Assembly (NCBI RefSeq): GCF_947496485.1
Contig: NZ_CANMCZ010000005.1
Span: 1 to 64,000, forward strand
Reading direction: 5' to 3'
Length of the DNA stretch: 64,000 nucleotides
Origin: an uncultured Winogradskyella sp.
GTDB taxonomy: Bacteria; Bacteroidota; Bacteroidia; Flavobacteriales; Flavobacteriaceae
The notes under the pieces are model-generated. The model saw only the letters and a program-made list of their open reading frames with translations. It made no database searches and was not told where the DNA came from. The translations under genes and the position numbers were made by a program. Positions 1-8,732 of the stretch are shown here, in pieces (the first letter of the stretch is position 1; each line of letters opens with the position of its first letter).

Positions 1-78
1 TGGTTTATGGTAGAGTATGACGAACCAATGACCGGTAACCGAAAAGAATTTAAAGCCCATTTTACCTTGAAACGATAA
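1..78 (+). CDS. C-terminal end of a type B T9SS-sorted (gliding motility-associated C-terminal domain) protein, partial
   Basis: Open from the left edge, ending in TAA at 76-78. The 25 visible residues begin WFMVEYDEP and end KEFKAHFTLKR. This matches the usual last strands of the CHU_C / type B sorting domain of Bacteroidota, in which YWFxVEY is followed by a K-E-F-K-x-H-F-x-L-K-R terminus. Such domains direct large adhesins through the type IX secretion system. The PorP/SprF-family gene starts 6 bp downstream, the normal partner arrangement for type B substrates. The function of the rest of the protein is outside the window. Confidence 0.75.
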   Translation, partial: WFMVEYDEPMTGNRKEFKAHFTLKR

Positions 79-84
79 AAAAAT

Positions 85-1095
85 ATGAGATTAAAAAAAT
101 ATTGTTTAATAGCATTAATAACTTTACTGGCAGATTTTAGTTTTGCTCAAGAAGGTATTCCTATTTATTCGGATTATTTAACTGATAATTATTACTTAAT
201 CCACCCTTCTATGGCTGGTGTAGCTAATTGTGCTAAGGTAAGATTAACAGCAAGGCAGCAATGGTTTGGTGTAGATGATGCACCAAGTTTACAAACATTA
301 AGCATGAACGGAAGAATTGGAGATTCACCAGTTGCAATAGGAGGTGTTCTTTTTAACGATGCTAATGGTTACCATTCTACAGTTGGTGGTTATGCCACAT
401 TTGCTTATCATTTGATGTTTTCAAGAAATGAAATTGATTTGAATATGTTATCATTTGGTTTGAGTGCAGGTTTTCTTCAATACAAATTAGATGAAACAGA
501 CTTTTTAGCACCAGGAGAATTTGATCAGTTAATAGCTGGAATAGAACAAAGTGCTACAAATTTTAATATTGATTTCGGTTTTTCATACCATTTCGTAGAT
601 TTTTATGCTCATTTTACGGCTAAAAATATTTTGAAAAATGAAGGCATAAATTTTAATAATCAAGGATTTGAGTTTAGAAACTTAAGAACCTATTTATTAT
701 CTATGGGTTATACATTTAGCAAATTCGGAAGCGATTGGAGTTACGAACCTTCACTTATGTACATGTATAGAGATGCAACCGAGGAGTCTTCAATAGATGC
801 TAACATAAAAGTATATCGGGAAATGGATTTTGGTAAAGTTTGGGGAGGATTATCTTATAGACGTAGTCTAGATGGAGCAGAATTTCAAGATGGTTCTGGT
901 ATTAGTAGTCAAAAATTACAGTATATAACTCCATTTTTAGGTGTTGATTACAATAACTTTGTTTTTGCTTACACCTATTCTTACCAAGCAAATACAGTAA
1001 ACTTTAATACAGGAGGTTTTCACCAAATAACATTGGGTTACAACTTTAATTGTAGAAGAGAGAAATATGAATGTAATTGTCCTGCAATAAACTAA
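85..1095 (+). CDS. PorP/SprF family type IX secretion system outer-membrane protein
   Basis: 336 aa with a signal peptide (cleavage near residue 21, FAQ). The N-terminal mature region (IPIYSDYL, then NYYLIHPSMAGV and RQQWFG near residues 40-62) is the family hallmark. The remainder is beta-barrel-like with alternating aromatic strands. PorP/SprF proteins are outer-membrane barrels that help secrete or anchor a cognate type B CTD adhesin encoded directly upstream, as here (gap 6 bp, probable operon). F. johnsoniae SprF serves SprB in this way. Many paralogs exist per genome, so it is probably not the core PorP. A strong bidirectional terminator follows. Confidence 0.85.
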   Translation: MRLKKYCLIALITLLADFSFAQEGIPIYSDYLTDNYYLIHPSMAGVANCAKVRLTARQQWFGVDDAPSLQTLSMNGRIGDSPVAIGGVLFNDANGYHSTVGGYATFAYHLMFSRNEIDLNMLSFGLSAGFLQYKLDETDFLAPGEFDQLIAGIEQSATNFNIDFGFSYHFVDFYAHFTAKNILKNEGINFNNQGFEFRNLRTYLLSMGYTFSKFGSDWSYEPSLMYMYRDATEESSIDANIKVYREMDFGKVWGGLSYRRSLDGAEFQDGSGISSQKLQYITPFLGVDYNNFVFAYTYSYQANTVNFNTGGFHQITLGYNFNCRREKYECNCPAIN

Positions 1096-1096
1096 T

Positions 1097-1128
1097 AAAA
1101 AAGGCTCAATGAAAATTGAGCCTTTTTT
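1097..1128. terminator. Bidirectional intrinsic terminator between convergent genes
   Basis: A 14-bp perfect stem (AAAAAAGGCTCAAT, 1097-1110) with a GAAA tetraloop is followed by its complement ending in a T run (1115-1128). The A tract on one side and the T tract on the other serve the PorP/SprF gene on plus and the VWA gene on minus. Confidence 0.9.
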
Positions 1129-1132
1129 GTTT

Positions 1133-2305
1133 TTAGGACTTTTCCCATTTATAATTTTTTTGTTTAGCTTGTGTTTTTATGGCTTTAATCAAAGCGCTTT
1201 CTAACCCATTTTCTGAATCTTTGGTTTTGTTCGAAATAAAGTCTCGACGTTTAATGTTAAGCTCAGCAATTTCTTTTTGAAGTGTTTCACGTTCTTTGCG
1301 TTTCTTTTCAATATAAGTTTTAATTTCGGATTGAGACTTTCCTTTTAATTCTTCAGGAAGTTGTTCATCTTTTAATTTTTCATAAGAGAAGTCATCTTCT
1401 TTTTCGGCATCAACTAAATCCCAAGAACTATTTTTATACAAACGTGAACTTTTACTAACCGTTCTACTTACGGCATTTGCTTTATTATAACTTCTAGCGT
1501 TAGAATCTTGTTCTGCTTGCAGTTCCATTTTCGCTCTTCCCTTTTTTCCATAGGCAACATATGTTCTATTTAATTTTTCATTCAACTCTAAGATTTTATC
1601 ATCATAAGGTGATGCTACATGTACAGTAGCTTTATTATGATTAATTGCCATATAGTTTCCATGTGTTAGGTCTGCACCATCTTTCCAGTAGGTTGAAATA
1701 CCTTGATTATAATCACCACAAAAAATAGTATTCACTGTAACATCATTTTGATGCGCCAGTTTTGAGGCATCTTTGTAGCTAACAGTTCCTTGTGTGTAAG
1801 GTTCATTTCCTGCTATGAAAATAAGTTTTAAATCATCTTTATCTTTTCCCCAATCTAATTGGTTTAAAGCTGTTGTAATCACCTTTCCACAGTATTCATT
1901 TCCGCCATTGGTAGTGAGTGAAAAGAGTGACTTTGAAATTTCATCTAAATCGTCACTAAAAGTGATTACTTGTCTTAGATAACCTTCATCAGCATTGAGA
2001 TTATCATTACCGTATTCGTAAAGGGCAATTTTAAGATTAGGACTTTCATCTTCACACTTTGCATAAGAAAGTTCATTTACAACCTGCCAAAGTTGTGCTT
2101 TAGCTTGGTCTATTAAACCATCCATGCTATTACTTGTGTCTAACAATAATGCTACTTTAATTTCTGGTTTTTCAGATTTCGAATTTGTTTCAATTACAGT
2201 TTCAACAACTGCTAAATCTTGCTGATTCGATTTCGAATTTGCGTTGCAAGTCATAAGTGTAATAAGGCTTAATGTGAGCAGTATAGGTTTAAATTGTGTT
2301 TTCAT
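1133..2305 (-). CDS. VWA-domain lipoprotein
   Basis: 390 aa. A lipoprotein signal peptide ends at Cys20 (LMTCNANSKSN). The residues after Cys are not acidic, so periplasmic retention is more likely than surface export. A von Willebrand A domain starts near residue 50 with the MIDAS motif DTSNS (D-x-S-x-S) and continues to about residue 230. The C-terminal 120 residues are lysine/glutamate-rich and probably helical (QSEIKTYIEKKRKER). Bacterial VWA proteins bind partners in a metal-dependent way; the partner is unknown. It lies 4 bp downstream of the SIMPL gene, so the two are probably translated from one mRNA. Confidence 0.75.
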   Translation of the reverse strand: MKTQFKPILLTLSLITLMTCNANSKSNQQDLAVVETVIETNSKSEKPEIKVALLLDTSNSMDGLIDQAKAQLWQVVNELSYAKCEDESPNLKIALYEYGNDNLNADEGYLRQVITFSDDLDEISKSLFSLTTNGGNEYCGKVITTALNQLDWGKDKDDLKLIFIAGNEPYTQGTVSYKDASKLAHQNDVTVNTIFCGDYNQGISTYWKDGADLTHGNYMAINHNKATVHVASPYDDKILELNEKLNRTYVAYGKKGRAKMELQAEQDSNARSYNKANAVSRTVSKSSRLYKNSSWDLVDAEKEDDFSYEKLKDEQLPEELKGKSQSEIKTYIEKKRKERETLQKEIAELNIKRRDFISNKTKDSENGLESALIKAIKTQAKQKNYKWEKS

Positions 2306-2309
2306 AATT

Positions 2310-3341
2310 TTAATTTTTAGTATTTAATTCTTTTACATCTATGGTTCCATTTGGAGAAATTACATAGTATTTATGGTCAATTTTTGTTTTAACAATCGGT
2401 TGTTCTTTTTTCTCTTTTGGTTTTGGAGTAAAGAGCAATTTTATATTCATTCCTATTTGAACAACTGGTTCTAAGATTGAAGGGTTTATTACGACATCAT
2501 AGCTTTCATAAGTTAATGGTTGGTAGTAATAAGATGTTTGCTTTTTTACCGAAGTAATGGGTTTCTTTTTCTCTAAAGCATCGAATGAGACACTGTTATA
2601 AGCCTGATAGCTTTGGTAGAAATCTTTTGGAAAGTAACAGTATTTATCATCTGCAATGGCAACATTATATTCAGACATATCAAAACCTAAAGTCGTATAA
2701 TAGGCTTTCTTTTCTTCAATAAGCTTTAATAATTGGTCTTGAAGATTTTTATAGACCGTTTGAATGTTTTCAATAAAGTAATCAACTTTAACCAAGTTAT
2801 AAACTTCGCTTTTTGCACAAGCCTCTAAAATTGCTTCAAACTGATTAGTCTTAGTAAATTGAATATGAATATTTTGCTGAAGCTCAAAACCTTTCGGTAC
2901 TTCAGTGTAGGTTTTGCTGAATAGTTTTTTAGTCACTTCAACTTCATAGTTTGGCACAAAAGAAATAACATCAATAGCAATATCCTTTTTAGTGATACCT
3001 TTACTAATAAGACGATACTTAATACTATCAATACGTTCTTTCATGAGCTGATTTGTTTTTTCTGCCGAAGGACCAATTTGCGATATATTAAATATGGCAG
3101 TATAAGTTGTAGCACTTACATTCTGAAGTGCTTTTACATCAATAGTCAAAACATTGCTTGGATGTAATACTTTGTTTATTTGCTGTTGAACAACCGGATT
3201 GTAAATATTTGCATTTCCAGAAGTTAAAATATTTTGTCGAGAAATATCTCGAGTAATTTGATTGTAGTTTCCTTTATGCTGAGCCGATAAGAAATAACAG
3301 CTAAGTAATAACATTACAAATGCTAAATTGCTTTTTTTCAT
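2310..3341 (-). CDS. SIMPL-domain (DUF541-like) exported protein
   Basis: 343 aa with a signal peptide (LLSCYFLSAQ). It could also be read as a lipoprotein at Cys15, but the sequence after it favours signal peptidase I. Residues about 60-270 resemble the SIMPL/DUF541 fold: a start like VLTIDVKALQNVSATTYTAIF, then repeated helices of the type MKERIDSIKYRLISKGITKKDI. SIMPL proteins are periplasmic or outer-membrane proteins of unclear biochemical role. The C-terminus (KPKEKKEQP onward) looks unstructured. It forms a two-gene unit with the downstream VWA lipoprotein (gap 4 bp), suggesting a shared envelope function that I cannot specify. Confidence 0.6.
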   Translation of the reverse strand: MKKSNLAFVMLLLSCYFLSAQHKGNYNQITRDISRQNILTSGNANIYNPVVQQQINKVLHPSNVLTIDVKALQNVSATTYTAIFNISQIGPSAEKTNQLMKERIDSIKYRLISKGITKKDIAIDVISFVPNYEVEVTKKLFSKTYTEVPKGFELQQNIHIQFTKTNQFEAILEACAKSEVYNLVKVDYFIENIQTVYKNLQDQLLKLIEEKKAYYTTLGFDMSEYNVAIADDKYCYFPKDFYQSYQAYNSVSFDALEKKKPITSVKKQTSYYYQPLTYESYDVVINPSILEPVVQIGMNIKLLFTPKPKEKKEQPIVKTKIDHKYYVISPNGTIDVKELNTKN

Positions 3342-3408
3342 TTTGATTTATGTTTTTGATTAATGATGCTGTAAAGCTCAGTTGAAAAAACTTTAAGAAA
3401 AAACAGCA

Positions 3409-3522
3409 ATGAGTAAAGTGCCATTTTCAATGAGTGAAGAGAATCATATATTTAGTGACGATGGCTTTTTAGTGGTAAAAAAGACTCAAATTCTAGATAA
3501 GCCATTTTTTGAAACCAAATAA
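3409..3522 (+). CDS. Possible small protein, 37 aa
   Basis: ATG at 3409, TAA at 3520. It encodes 37 residues beginning MSKVPFSMSEENHIF and ending DKPFFETK, with no signal peptide or membrane segment. It sits in the 214-bp gap before the histidine kinase, on the same strand, ending 34 bp before that start. Purine-rich sequence (AAGAAAAAACAGC) precedes the ATG. No homology is recognised; it could be chance, since no codon-use test was possible. Confidence 0.3.
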   Translation: MSKVPFSMSEENHIFSDDGFLVVKKTQILDKPFFETK

Positions 3523-3555
3523 AGTATGTAAGTTTATTCCAATTAATAAAACAGA

Positions 3556-5730
3556 TTGGTGAAAACATTCAAAACATATAGTATAACTCTACTTTTTCTA
3601 TTGCTTGGTAGTTTTGTTTTTGGACAGATAAACGAAAGAATAAAATCAGAGAGGGATAAAACATTCAATCTTAGAGGATCTGTTTATGATGAGGAGTCGA
3701 GAAAACCCTACAGTAATGTAGAAATCCTAATAAACGGTGGAAGATATACCACCACAGATATTAATGGTAATTTTAATGTGAGTGCAAAGATTGGTGATGA
3801 GCTGATTATAAGACACGAGGATTTTGAAACCATATTCCATACCATAGAGAATAGTGAGCGTATTACTATAAAGGTGAGGTCAGAAGATAATTGGAGTTCG
3901 AGAAAATCCAAAGATTATACCGCTATAAAGCGATTTAACCAAATGATTGATTCGGCTGATACCTATCTCAAAAAGGATGCCGAGAAAAGCATAAAATTTA
4001 TTGGCGATGCCTTAGATGTAGAAATTAGTTCCAAACAGAGAGCAGAAGCTCGTGAGTTGTTAGGTGATGTTTATGTACATTGGAAACAGTACGATTTGGC
4101 AATTTCGGAGTATAAAATTAGTCTTGAGAATGCTAAAACAGCTTCGGCAAACCTAAAATTAGCAAAAGCCTATTTCAGTGATGGTGATTTTCAAATGAGT
4201 ATTTCTACATATGAAAATCTTAATGAGAAGAAGTTAACTAACTATGAAAAAACAGTTCTATATGAAGGCATTGGTGATGCGTATTTAAAACTTAAAAATA
4301 TTCCTAAAGCAATCTCATCTTACGAAGAAGGTTTAGAAGTAGCGGAAAAACATTTGATAGCACCAAAAGTAACGGACTTAAATTCTAAAATAGCCAAGGC
4401 TTATAATGAAAAAGGTGAAAAAGATAAGGCTAAGACCTATTACAGTAATTCACTTAATCTAGCCACAAAAGAAAATAAAAAACGTGCAGTTGAAGAACAA
4501 ATTGAAGTTGCTGAATTCAATAGTGATAATCAAGATTATGAAGAGGAAATTGTATTAAGAAAGCAAGCGATTGAAGGCATAAAGGATATTGAAAAAGATT
4601 CAATTATACCAAACGAAAGTCCAATAACTTCTCAAAAACAGAATTATAAGATTGGTAATGCACTTATTTTACAAAATAATTATGCAGATGCGATACCCTA
4701 TTTAGAAGAAAGTAGGAAAGAGGCAGATGAAAAGGAGGATCTTGTGGTAAAAAAAGATGCCACGAGAAGACTTTCAGAAGCGCTTATAAAAACAGGTGAG
4801 ACTGATGAAGCACTTGCTATGATGGATAATTATAAAATTGTAGTAGATGAGTTATACGCTAAAAAAGAACAAGAAATTTCAAGAGCAGCACGCTTCAGTA
4901 GAAATATAGCAGAGCAACAAAACAGAATTACGTCTTTGGAGAGCGATAGAGCGCTATCTAAAAGTAAATATGAACTTACTCAAGAGCGAAACAAAAGTCA
5001 ACAACTCATTATATATTCACTTATTGGTGGCTTAATATTATTGTTGGTCACCGCATATTTCATGTTTAAATATATAAAGCAACAAAAATTAGCCAATAAT
5101 TTACTGGCGTTAAAATCGTTGCGAAGCCAAATGAATCCACACTTTATATTTAATGCCTTAAATTCAGTAAATAGCTTTATTGCATCGAATGATGAGCGTA
5201 CTGCAAATAAGTATTTATCTGATTTCTCACGTCTGATGCGTTCAGTATTGGAGAATAGCGAAGAGGATTTAATCCCACTTGAAAAAGAAATTGAATTATT
5301 AGATCTATACACTAAACTAGAGCATTTTAGATTTCAAGATAAGTTCGATTATTCAATAGATGTCGATGAAACTATTGATGTTGAAGAATTTCAGATTCCG
5401 CCAATGCTATTACAACCTTATATTGAAAATGCTGTGTGGCACGGTTTGCGTTATAAAACAGAAAAAGGACATTTAAGTATAGCAATAAAGCCAAAAGCCA
5501 AAGATGAAATAACTATTACCATTTCAGACGATGGTATTGGTAGAGAACGCTCTAAAGCCTTAAAAACAAACAATCAGAAAAAGCAGAATTCTAAAGGTAT
5601 GAACAACATTAAGAAACGTGTTGCAATTTTAAATGAAATGTATAAAGACAAAGTCGATGTAACGATTGAAGATTTTCAAGATTTAAAAGACGTAGGAACA
5701 AAAGTAGTCGTGACTTTAAAAAAAGATTAA
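3556..5730 (+). CDS. LytS-type sensor histidine kinase with carboxypeptidase-regulatory-like and TPR sensor region
   Basis: 724 aa. The start is TTG at 3556 or GTG at 3559; no ATG precedes the signal sequence KTYSITLLFLLLGSFVFGQ. Residues about 38-105 form a carboxypeptidase-regulatory-like beta-sandwich (GSVYDEESRKPYSNVEI, then TTDINGNF). TPR helices run over about 130-430, a transmembrane helix over 484-506 (IIYSLIGGLILLLVTAYF), then a LytS-type His_kinase domain. The phospho-acceptor is His529 in NPHFIFNALNS, and the ATP-binding lid region contains DDGIGRERS. The sensor should face the periplasm. It is coupled by a 2-bp gap to its LytTR response regulator. The ligand is unknown. Confidence 0.88.
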   Translation: MVKTFKTYSITLLFLLLGSFVFGQINERIKSERDKTFNLRGSVYDEESRKPYSNVEILINGGRYTTTDINGNFNVSAKIGDELIIRHEDFETIFHTIENSERITIKVRSEDNWSSRKSKDYTAIKRFNQMIDSADTYLKKDAEKSIKFIGDALDVEISSKQRAEARELLGDVYVHWKQYDLAISEYKISLENAKTASANLKLAKAYFSDGDFQMSISTYENLNEKKLTNYEKTVLYEGIGDAYLKLKNIPKAISSYEEGLEVAEKHLIAPKVTDLNSKIAKAYNEKGEKDKAKTYYSNSLNLATKENKKRAVEEQIEVAEFNSDNQDYEEEIVLRKQAIEGIKDIEKDSIIPNESPITSQKQNYKIGNALILQNNYADAIPYLEESRKEADEKEDLVVKKDATRRLSEALIKTGETDEALAMMDNYKIVVDELYAKKEQEISRAARFSRNIAEQQNRITSLESDRALSKSKYELTQERNKSQQLIIYSLIGGLILLLVTAYFMFKYIKQQKLANNLLALKSLRSQMNPHFIFNALNSVNSFIASNDERTANKYLSDFSRLMRSVLENSEEDLIPLEKEIELLDLYTKLEHFRFQDKFDYSIDVDETIDVEEFQIPPMLLQPYIENAVWHGLRYKTEKGHLSIAIKPKAKDEITITISDDGIGRERSKALKTNNQKKQNSKGMNNIKKRVAILNEMYKDKVDVTIEDFQDLKDVGTKVVVTLKKD

Positions 5731-5732
5731 AT

Positions 5733-6467
5733 ATGAAGTTAAATGCAATTATAGTTGAAGACGAAGAAACAAGTAGAGATATTCTTAGAAATTATCTTAC
5801 CAAGTATTGCCCAAATATTTCAATTTTAGGTGAAGCTGCCAACGTAGATGAAGCCCTGGTATTAATAAGAAATAACGACTTAGATGTGGTTTTTCTAGAT
5901 GTAGAAATGCCTTATGGTAATGCATTTGATTTATTAGATAAAGTGGGTGATATAAATTTTGAGACTATTTTTGTAACGGCTTATAATCATTATGCAATTG
6001 AAGCTTTAAACGCACACGCTTCTTATTATTTAATGAAACCTATTTCAATTGATGAGTTGATTAAAGCTGTGGATTATGTTACTGAAATTAGAACTAAAGA
6101 AGATGCTTTACAAGATCAGGTTTTAATACCTAAAACAAATTCAGTTAATGGTAAAATCACAATACCACAACAAGATGGTTTTGAAGTTTTAGAAACTGCA
6201 GATATAATGTATTGCAAAGCAGATGATAATTATACAGAGATCTTTCTTAACACTAACAAAAAGAAACTTGTGAGTAAAACATTAAAGTACATAGAAGAGA
6301 GCTTAAAAGATGCCAATTTTGCTAGAGTACACAAAAGCTATTTGGTGAATGTCAATGAAATAGTAAAGTATGTAAAAGGTAAAGGTGGAAGTGTGGTGTT
6401 GAGCAACGGAAAAGAGATTATGGTTTCTGCTTCTAAAAAGTCTGATTTATTATCTTATTTTAAGTAA
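5733..6467 (+). CDS. LytTR-family response regulator
   Basis: 244 aa. The receiver domain covers residues 1-120, with the acidic pocket EDEE near 9-12, phospho-acceptor Asp56 in VVFLDVEMP, Thr in FVTAYNH and Lys in YLMKPI. A LytTR DNA-binding domain follows at about 140-244 (ADDNYTEIFL, then ARVHKSYLVNVNEIVKYV). It pairs with the upstream LytS-type kinase (2-bp gap), forming a complete two-component system. LytTR domains bind pairs of short direct repeats. No such site is obvious in this interval, so its targets may lie elsewhere. The next gene starts 2 bp after the stop. Confidence 0.92.
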   Translation: MKLNAIIVEDEETSRDILRNYLTKYCPNISILGEAANVDEALVLIRNNDLDVVFLDVEMPYGNAFDLLDKVGDINFETIFVTAYNHYAIEALNAHASYYLMKPISIDELIKAVDYVTEIRTKEDALQDQVLIPKTNSVNGKITIPQQDGFEVLETADIMYCKADDNYTEIFLNTNKKKLVSKTLKYIEESLKDANFARVHKSYLVNVNEIVKYVKGKGGSVVLSNGKEIMVSASKKSDLLSYFK

Positions 6468-6469
6468 TT

Positions 6470-6985
6470 ATGCCAATTATAAAACCAGTAAAAGGAAAAC
6501 ATCCTCAAATACCAAAAGATTGCTATGTGGCCGAAAATGCAACCATAGTAGGTGAAGTTTCTATGGGTAGTGATTGTAGTATTTGGTTTAATGCCGTTAT
6601 TAGAGGAGATGTACATTTCATAAAAATGGGAAATAAGGTGAATGTGCAAGATGGAGCAGTTATTCATGCAACATATAAAAAATCGCCAACAACTATTGGT
6701 AATAATGTCTCTATTGGACATAATGCTATTGTGCATGGTTGCACTATAGAAGATAACGTACTCATTGGTATGGGAAGTATTGTTATGGACGATTGTGTAA
6801 TAGGGAGTAACAGTATTATAGCTGCAGGTGCTGTTGTTACTAAAAATACTATTGTAGAATCTGGTAGTATTTATGCAGGTGTTCCAGCAAAAAAAGTAAA
6901 GGATATTAGTACAGCATTAATTTCTGGAGAGATTAATAGAATTGCTGATAACTATGTAAAATACTCAAGTTGGTTTAAAGACTAG
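6470..6985 (+). CDS. Gamma-carbonic anhydrase family protein (YrdA/PaaY-like)
   Basis: 171 aa, left-handed beta-helix hexapeptide-repeat protein. Repeats such as ATIVGEVSMGSDCSIWFNAVIRGD and NVSIGHNAIVHGCTI are visible. The metal-binding histidines of the family are present (His in AVIHATY, His in SIGHNAIVHG). It is cytosolic and the length is standard. YrdA-like proteins bind zinc or other metal; carbonic anhydrase activity is often weak or unproven. The gene starts 2 bp after the response regulator and probably shares its transcript. Its 3' end overlaps the convergent minus-strand gene by 11 bp. Confidence 0.9.
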   Translation: MPIIKPVKGKHPQIPKDCYVAENATIVGEVSMGSDCSIWFNAVIRGDVHFIKMGNKVNVQDGAVIHATYKKSPTTIGNNVSIGHNAIVHGCTIEDNVLIGMGSIVMDDCVIGSNSIIAAGAVVTKNTIVESGSIYAGVPAKKVKDISTALISGEINRIADNYVKYSSWFKD

Positions 6986-7322
6986 ATTTCAGCTTAGCTA
7001 TCAATGCTTCAACATCTGGAATTTCATTCAAAATATCATTATTTAAAACCATTGTGAGTTGGCTACCTTCAAGTTTAAGAATTGCAGGATATATCATATT
7101 TACATTAGGAAAAGTCCTTTCAAATTCATCTTTATGGTAAAACTCCATTATTAGGTCACTTTCTTTTCTGAAAGCTTTCCACGTTTCATTTTCAGTAAAC
7201 GTATCGTAGGTTAACGCGCACAAACTGCATTTATAAGTTGAAGGGTTAAATAATTTATGTCCGGCATCAAATATGGCATTTAATTTTCCTGAATTAGCAT
7301 TGTATATGAAAATTAGCTTCAT
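6975..7322 (-). CDS. Conserved hypothetical protein with a CSLC motif
   Basis: 115 aa, no signal peptide. It begins MKLIFIYNANSGKLNAIFD and contains YKCSLCALTY near residues 31-40, a CxxC pair that could bind metal or be redox-active. The compact alpha/beta pattern suggests a small cytosolic domain. I recognise the type as a widespread Bacteroidota hypothetical but know no function. It is convergent with the gamma-carbonic anhydrase gene, overlapping it by 11 bp. It lies 33 bp downstream of murI on the same strand and may be cotranscribed with it. Confidence 0.6.
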   Translation of the reverse strand: MKLIFIYNANSGKLNAIFDAGHKLFNPSTYKCSLCALTYDTFTENETWKAFRKESDLIMEFYHKDEFERTFPNVNMIYPAILKLEGSQLTMVLNNDILNEIPDVEALIAKLKSSL

Positions 7323-7355
7323 GCTTTATAAGTGTGGGTTAAATATCAAAGCTTA

Positions 7356-8135
7356 CTAGAAATCTAAATAAGAAACATCAAATTCATTATTTAAAACTGA
7401 ATTCAATACGCTAATATCTCCGTTAGAAAATAATTTTATAGTTGGTTTATCGATAGAACTGTTCAATAGGTTCTGACGTGTTAAAATAGCCTGAGTTTGC
7501 TTAGCAACTGCCAAACCAGAATCGATAATCGTTATATTTTCTGGAAGCATTTTAGTAAGTGTCGGAATGAGATAAGGATAGTGCGTACAACCTAAAACCA
7601 AGTAATCTATGTCTTGTTTTAACATAGGTTCCAAATAGGTTTCTAACAATGCTTTCATTTCGTGAGAATCTAACTGACCAGTTTCAATAAGTGGCACAAT
7701 ACCTTCACCAACCTGCTCAATAACTTTTATTCCACTCGCATACAAGTCTGTTGTTTTATGAAATAACTGACTGCTCAATGTACCTTTAGTTGCCAAAATT
7801 CCGACAGTTTTAGATTGTGTATTTAAAGCAGCTGGTTTTATAGCTGGTTCTATACCAATAAAAGGGATATCGTAATTAGCCCTTAAATACGAAATTGCAT
7901 TAGTAGTTGCAGTATTGCAAGCAACGACTATAATTTTACAGCCTTTATCCAAAAGATATTCTGTATTTTTTATACTGAGCTGAAGAATCTTTTCTTCAGA
8001 TTTATTGCCATAAGGAGCATTTTTGCTATCTGCTAAATAGATGCAGTTTTCATTAGGTAAAAGTGTATGAATCTCCTTAAAGATAGATGTACCTCCTATA
8101 CCAGAATCGAATATGCCAATAGGTTTTTTACTCAT
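7356..8135 (-). CDS. murI: Glutamate racemase
   Basis: 259 aa, normal for MurI, which interconverts L- and D-glutamate for peptidoglycan. Signature regions: GIFDSGIGGTSIF at the start (substrate binding), VVACNTATTNA with the first catalytic Cys near residue 73, and LVLGCTHYPYL with the second catalytic Cys near 184. Cytosolic. It is the last clear envelope gene of a long minus-strand series (porG-uppS-bamA-ompH-skp-murI). A hairpin terminator separates it from skp, so it may be expressed partly by read-through or from its own promoter. Confidence 0.95.
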   Translation of the reverse strand: MSKKPIGIFDSGIGGTSIFKEIHTLLPNENCIYLADSKNAPYGNKSEEKILQLSIKNTEYLLDKGCKIIVVACNTATTNAISYLRANYDIPFIGIEPAIKPAALNTQSKTVGILATKGTLSSQLFHKTTDLYASGIKVIEQVGEGIVPLIETGQLDSHEMKALLETYLEPMLKQDIDYLVLGCTHYPYLIPTLTKMLPENITIIDSGLAVAKQTQAILTRQNLLNSSIDKPTIKLFSNGDISVLNSVLNNEFDVSYLDF

Positions 8136-8148
8136 TATTACAAAAATA

Positions 8149-8177
8149 AAAAGTCGCTTAATTTAAAGCGACTTTTT
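8149..8177 (-). terminator. Intrinsic terminator after skp
   Basis: Stem AAAAAGTCGCTT (8149-8160), short loop, and complement AAGCGACTTTTT (8166-8177). Flanking A and T tracts make it symmetric. On minus it follows the skp stop by about 20 bp and precedes murI. Confidence 0.8.
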
Positions 8178-8198
8178 AGCTGTATATTTTAGTTGTAA

Positions 8199-8699
8199 TT
8201 ATATGTTCAGGTGTTTTTTAACATCTGCCATAAGGTCTTTCCCATCTGCTACAATTAGCATTGCAGAATCCACTACATATTGAAAACCTTGAGCTTTTGC
8301 AACACTAGCAATTGCCTTATCTGCTTCTTCAACGATAGGCTTTAGTAGATTATACTCCTTTTCTTGTAAATCTTTTTGCGCTTGCTGCTGGTATTGACCT
8401 AAACTTTGCTTCATACCTTCAACTTCTTGCATACGTTTCTGGTTTTCTTCTTGAGTTTGTCCTTCAGCTTCAGCATTGTACTGCTTTAACTTTGTGTCTA
8501 ACTCTTTAAGAGAACCTTGTATCGTTGCCTGATAAGTTTCACTTAGCTTATCAATTTCTGCTTGAGCTTGCGTGTACGCAGGCATAGCTTTAATTAGCTC
8601 TTGTTTATTAATATGAGCAATTTTACTTTGGGCAGATGTAAAGCTTGTAGCTCCTACAAAAAGTACTGTTGCGAATAGTAATGTTTTTAAATGTTTCAT
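8199..8699 (-). CDS. OmpH/Skp family periplasmic chaperone
   Basis: 166 aa. A signal peptide (LLFATVLFVGATSFTSAQ) is followed by the OmpH/Skp fold: a short strand (SKIAHINKQELIKAMP), a long coiled-coil hairpin rich in Gln/Glu/Lys (residues about 40-125), and a returning strand (YVVDSAMLIVADG). Skp trimers hold unfolded outer-membrane proteins in the periplasm for delivery to BamA. It lies downstream of a second OmpH paralog and bamA on the same strand, a common order in Flavobacteriia. A terminator follows. Confidence 0.88.
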   Translation of the reverse strand: MKHLKTLLFATVLFVGATSFTSAQSKIAHINKQELIKAMPAYTQAQAEIDKLSETYQATIQGSLKELDTKLKQYNAEAEGQTQEENQKRMQEVEGMKQSLGQYQQQAQKDLQEKEYNLLKPIVEEADKAIASVAKAQGFQYVVDSAMLIVADGKDLMADVKKHLNI

Positions 8700-8732
8700 T
8701 GTTTCTAAATTGTATTTGTGTGTTATAAATTA

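Noticed and set aside
8141-8148. TATTTTTG on minus 5 bp before the murI ATG, suggesting a leaderless murI mRNA
   Set aside because: The bases overlap the edge of the skp terminator's A/T-rich flank and there is no -33 box; chance match cannot be excluded.
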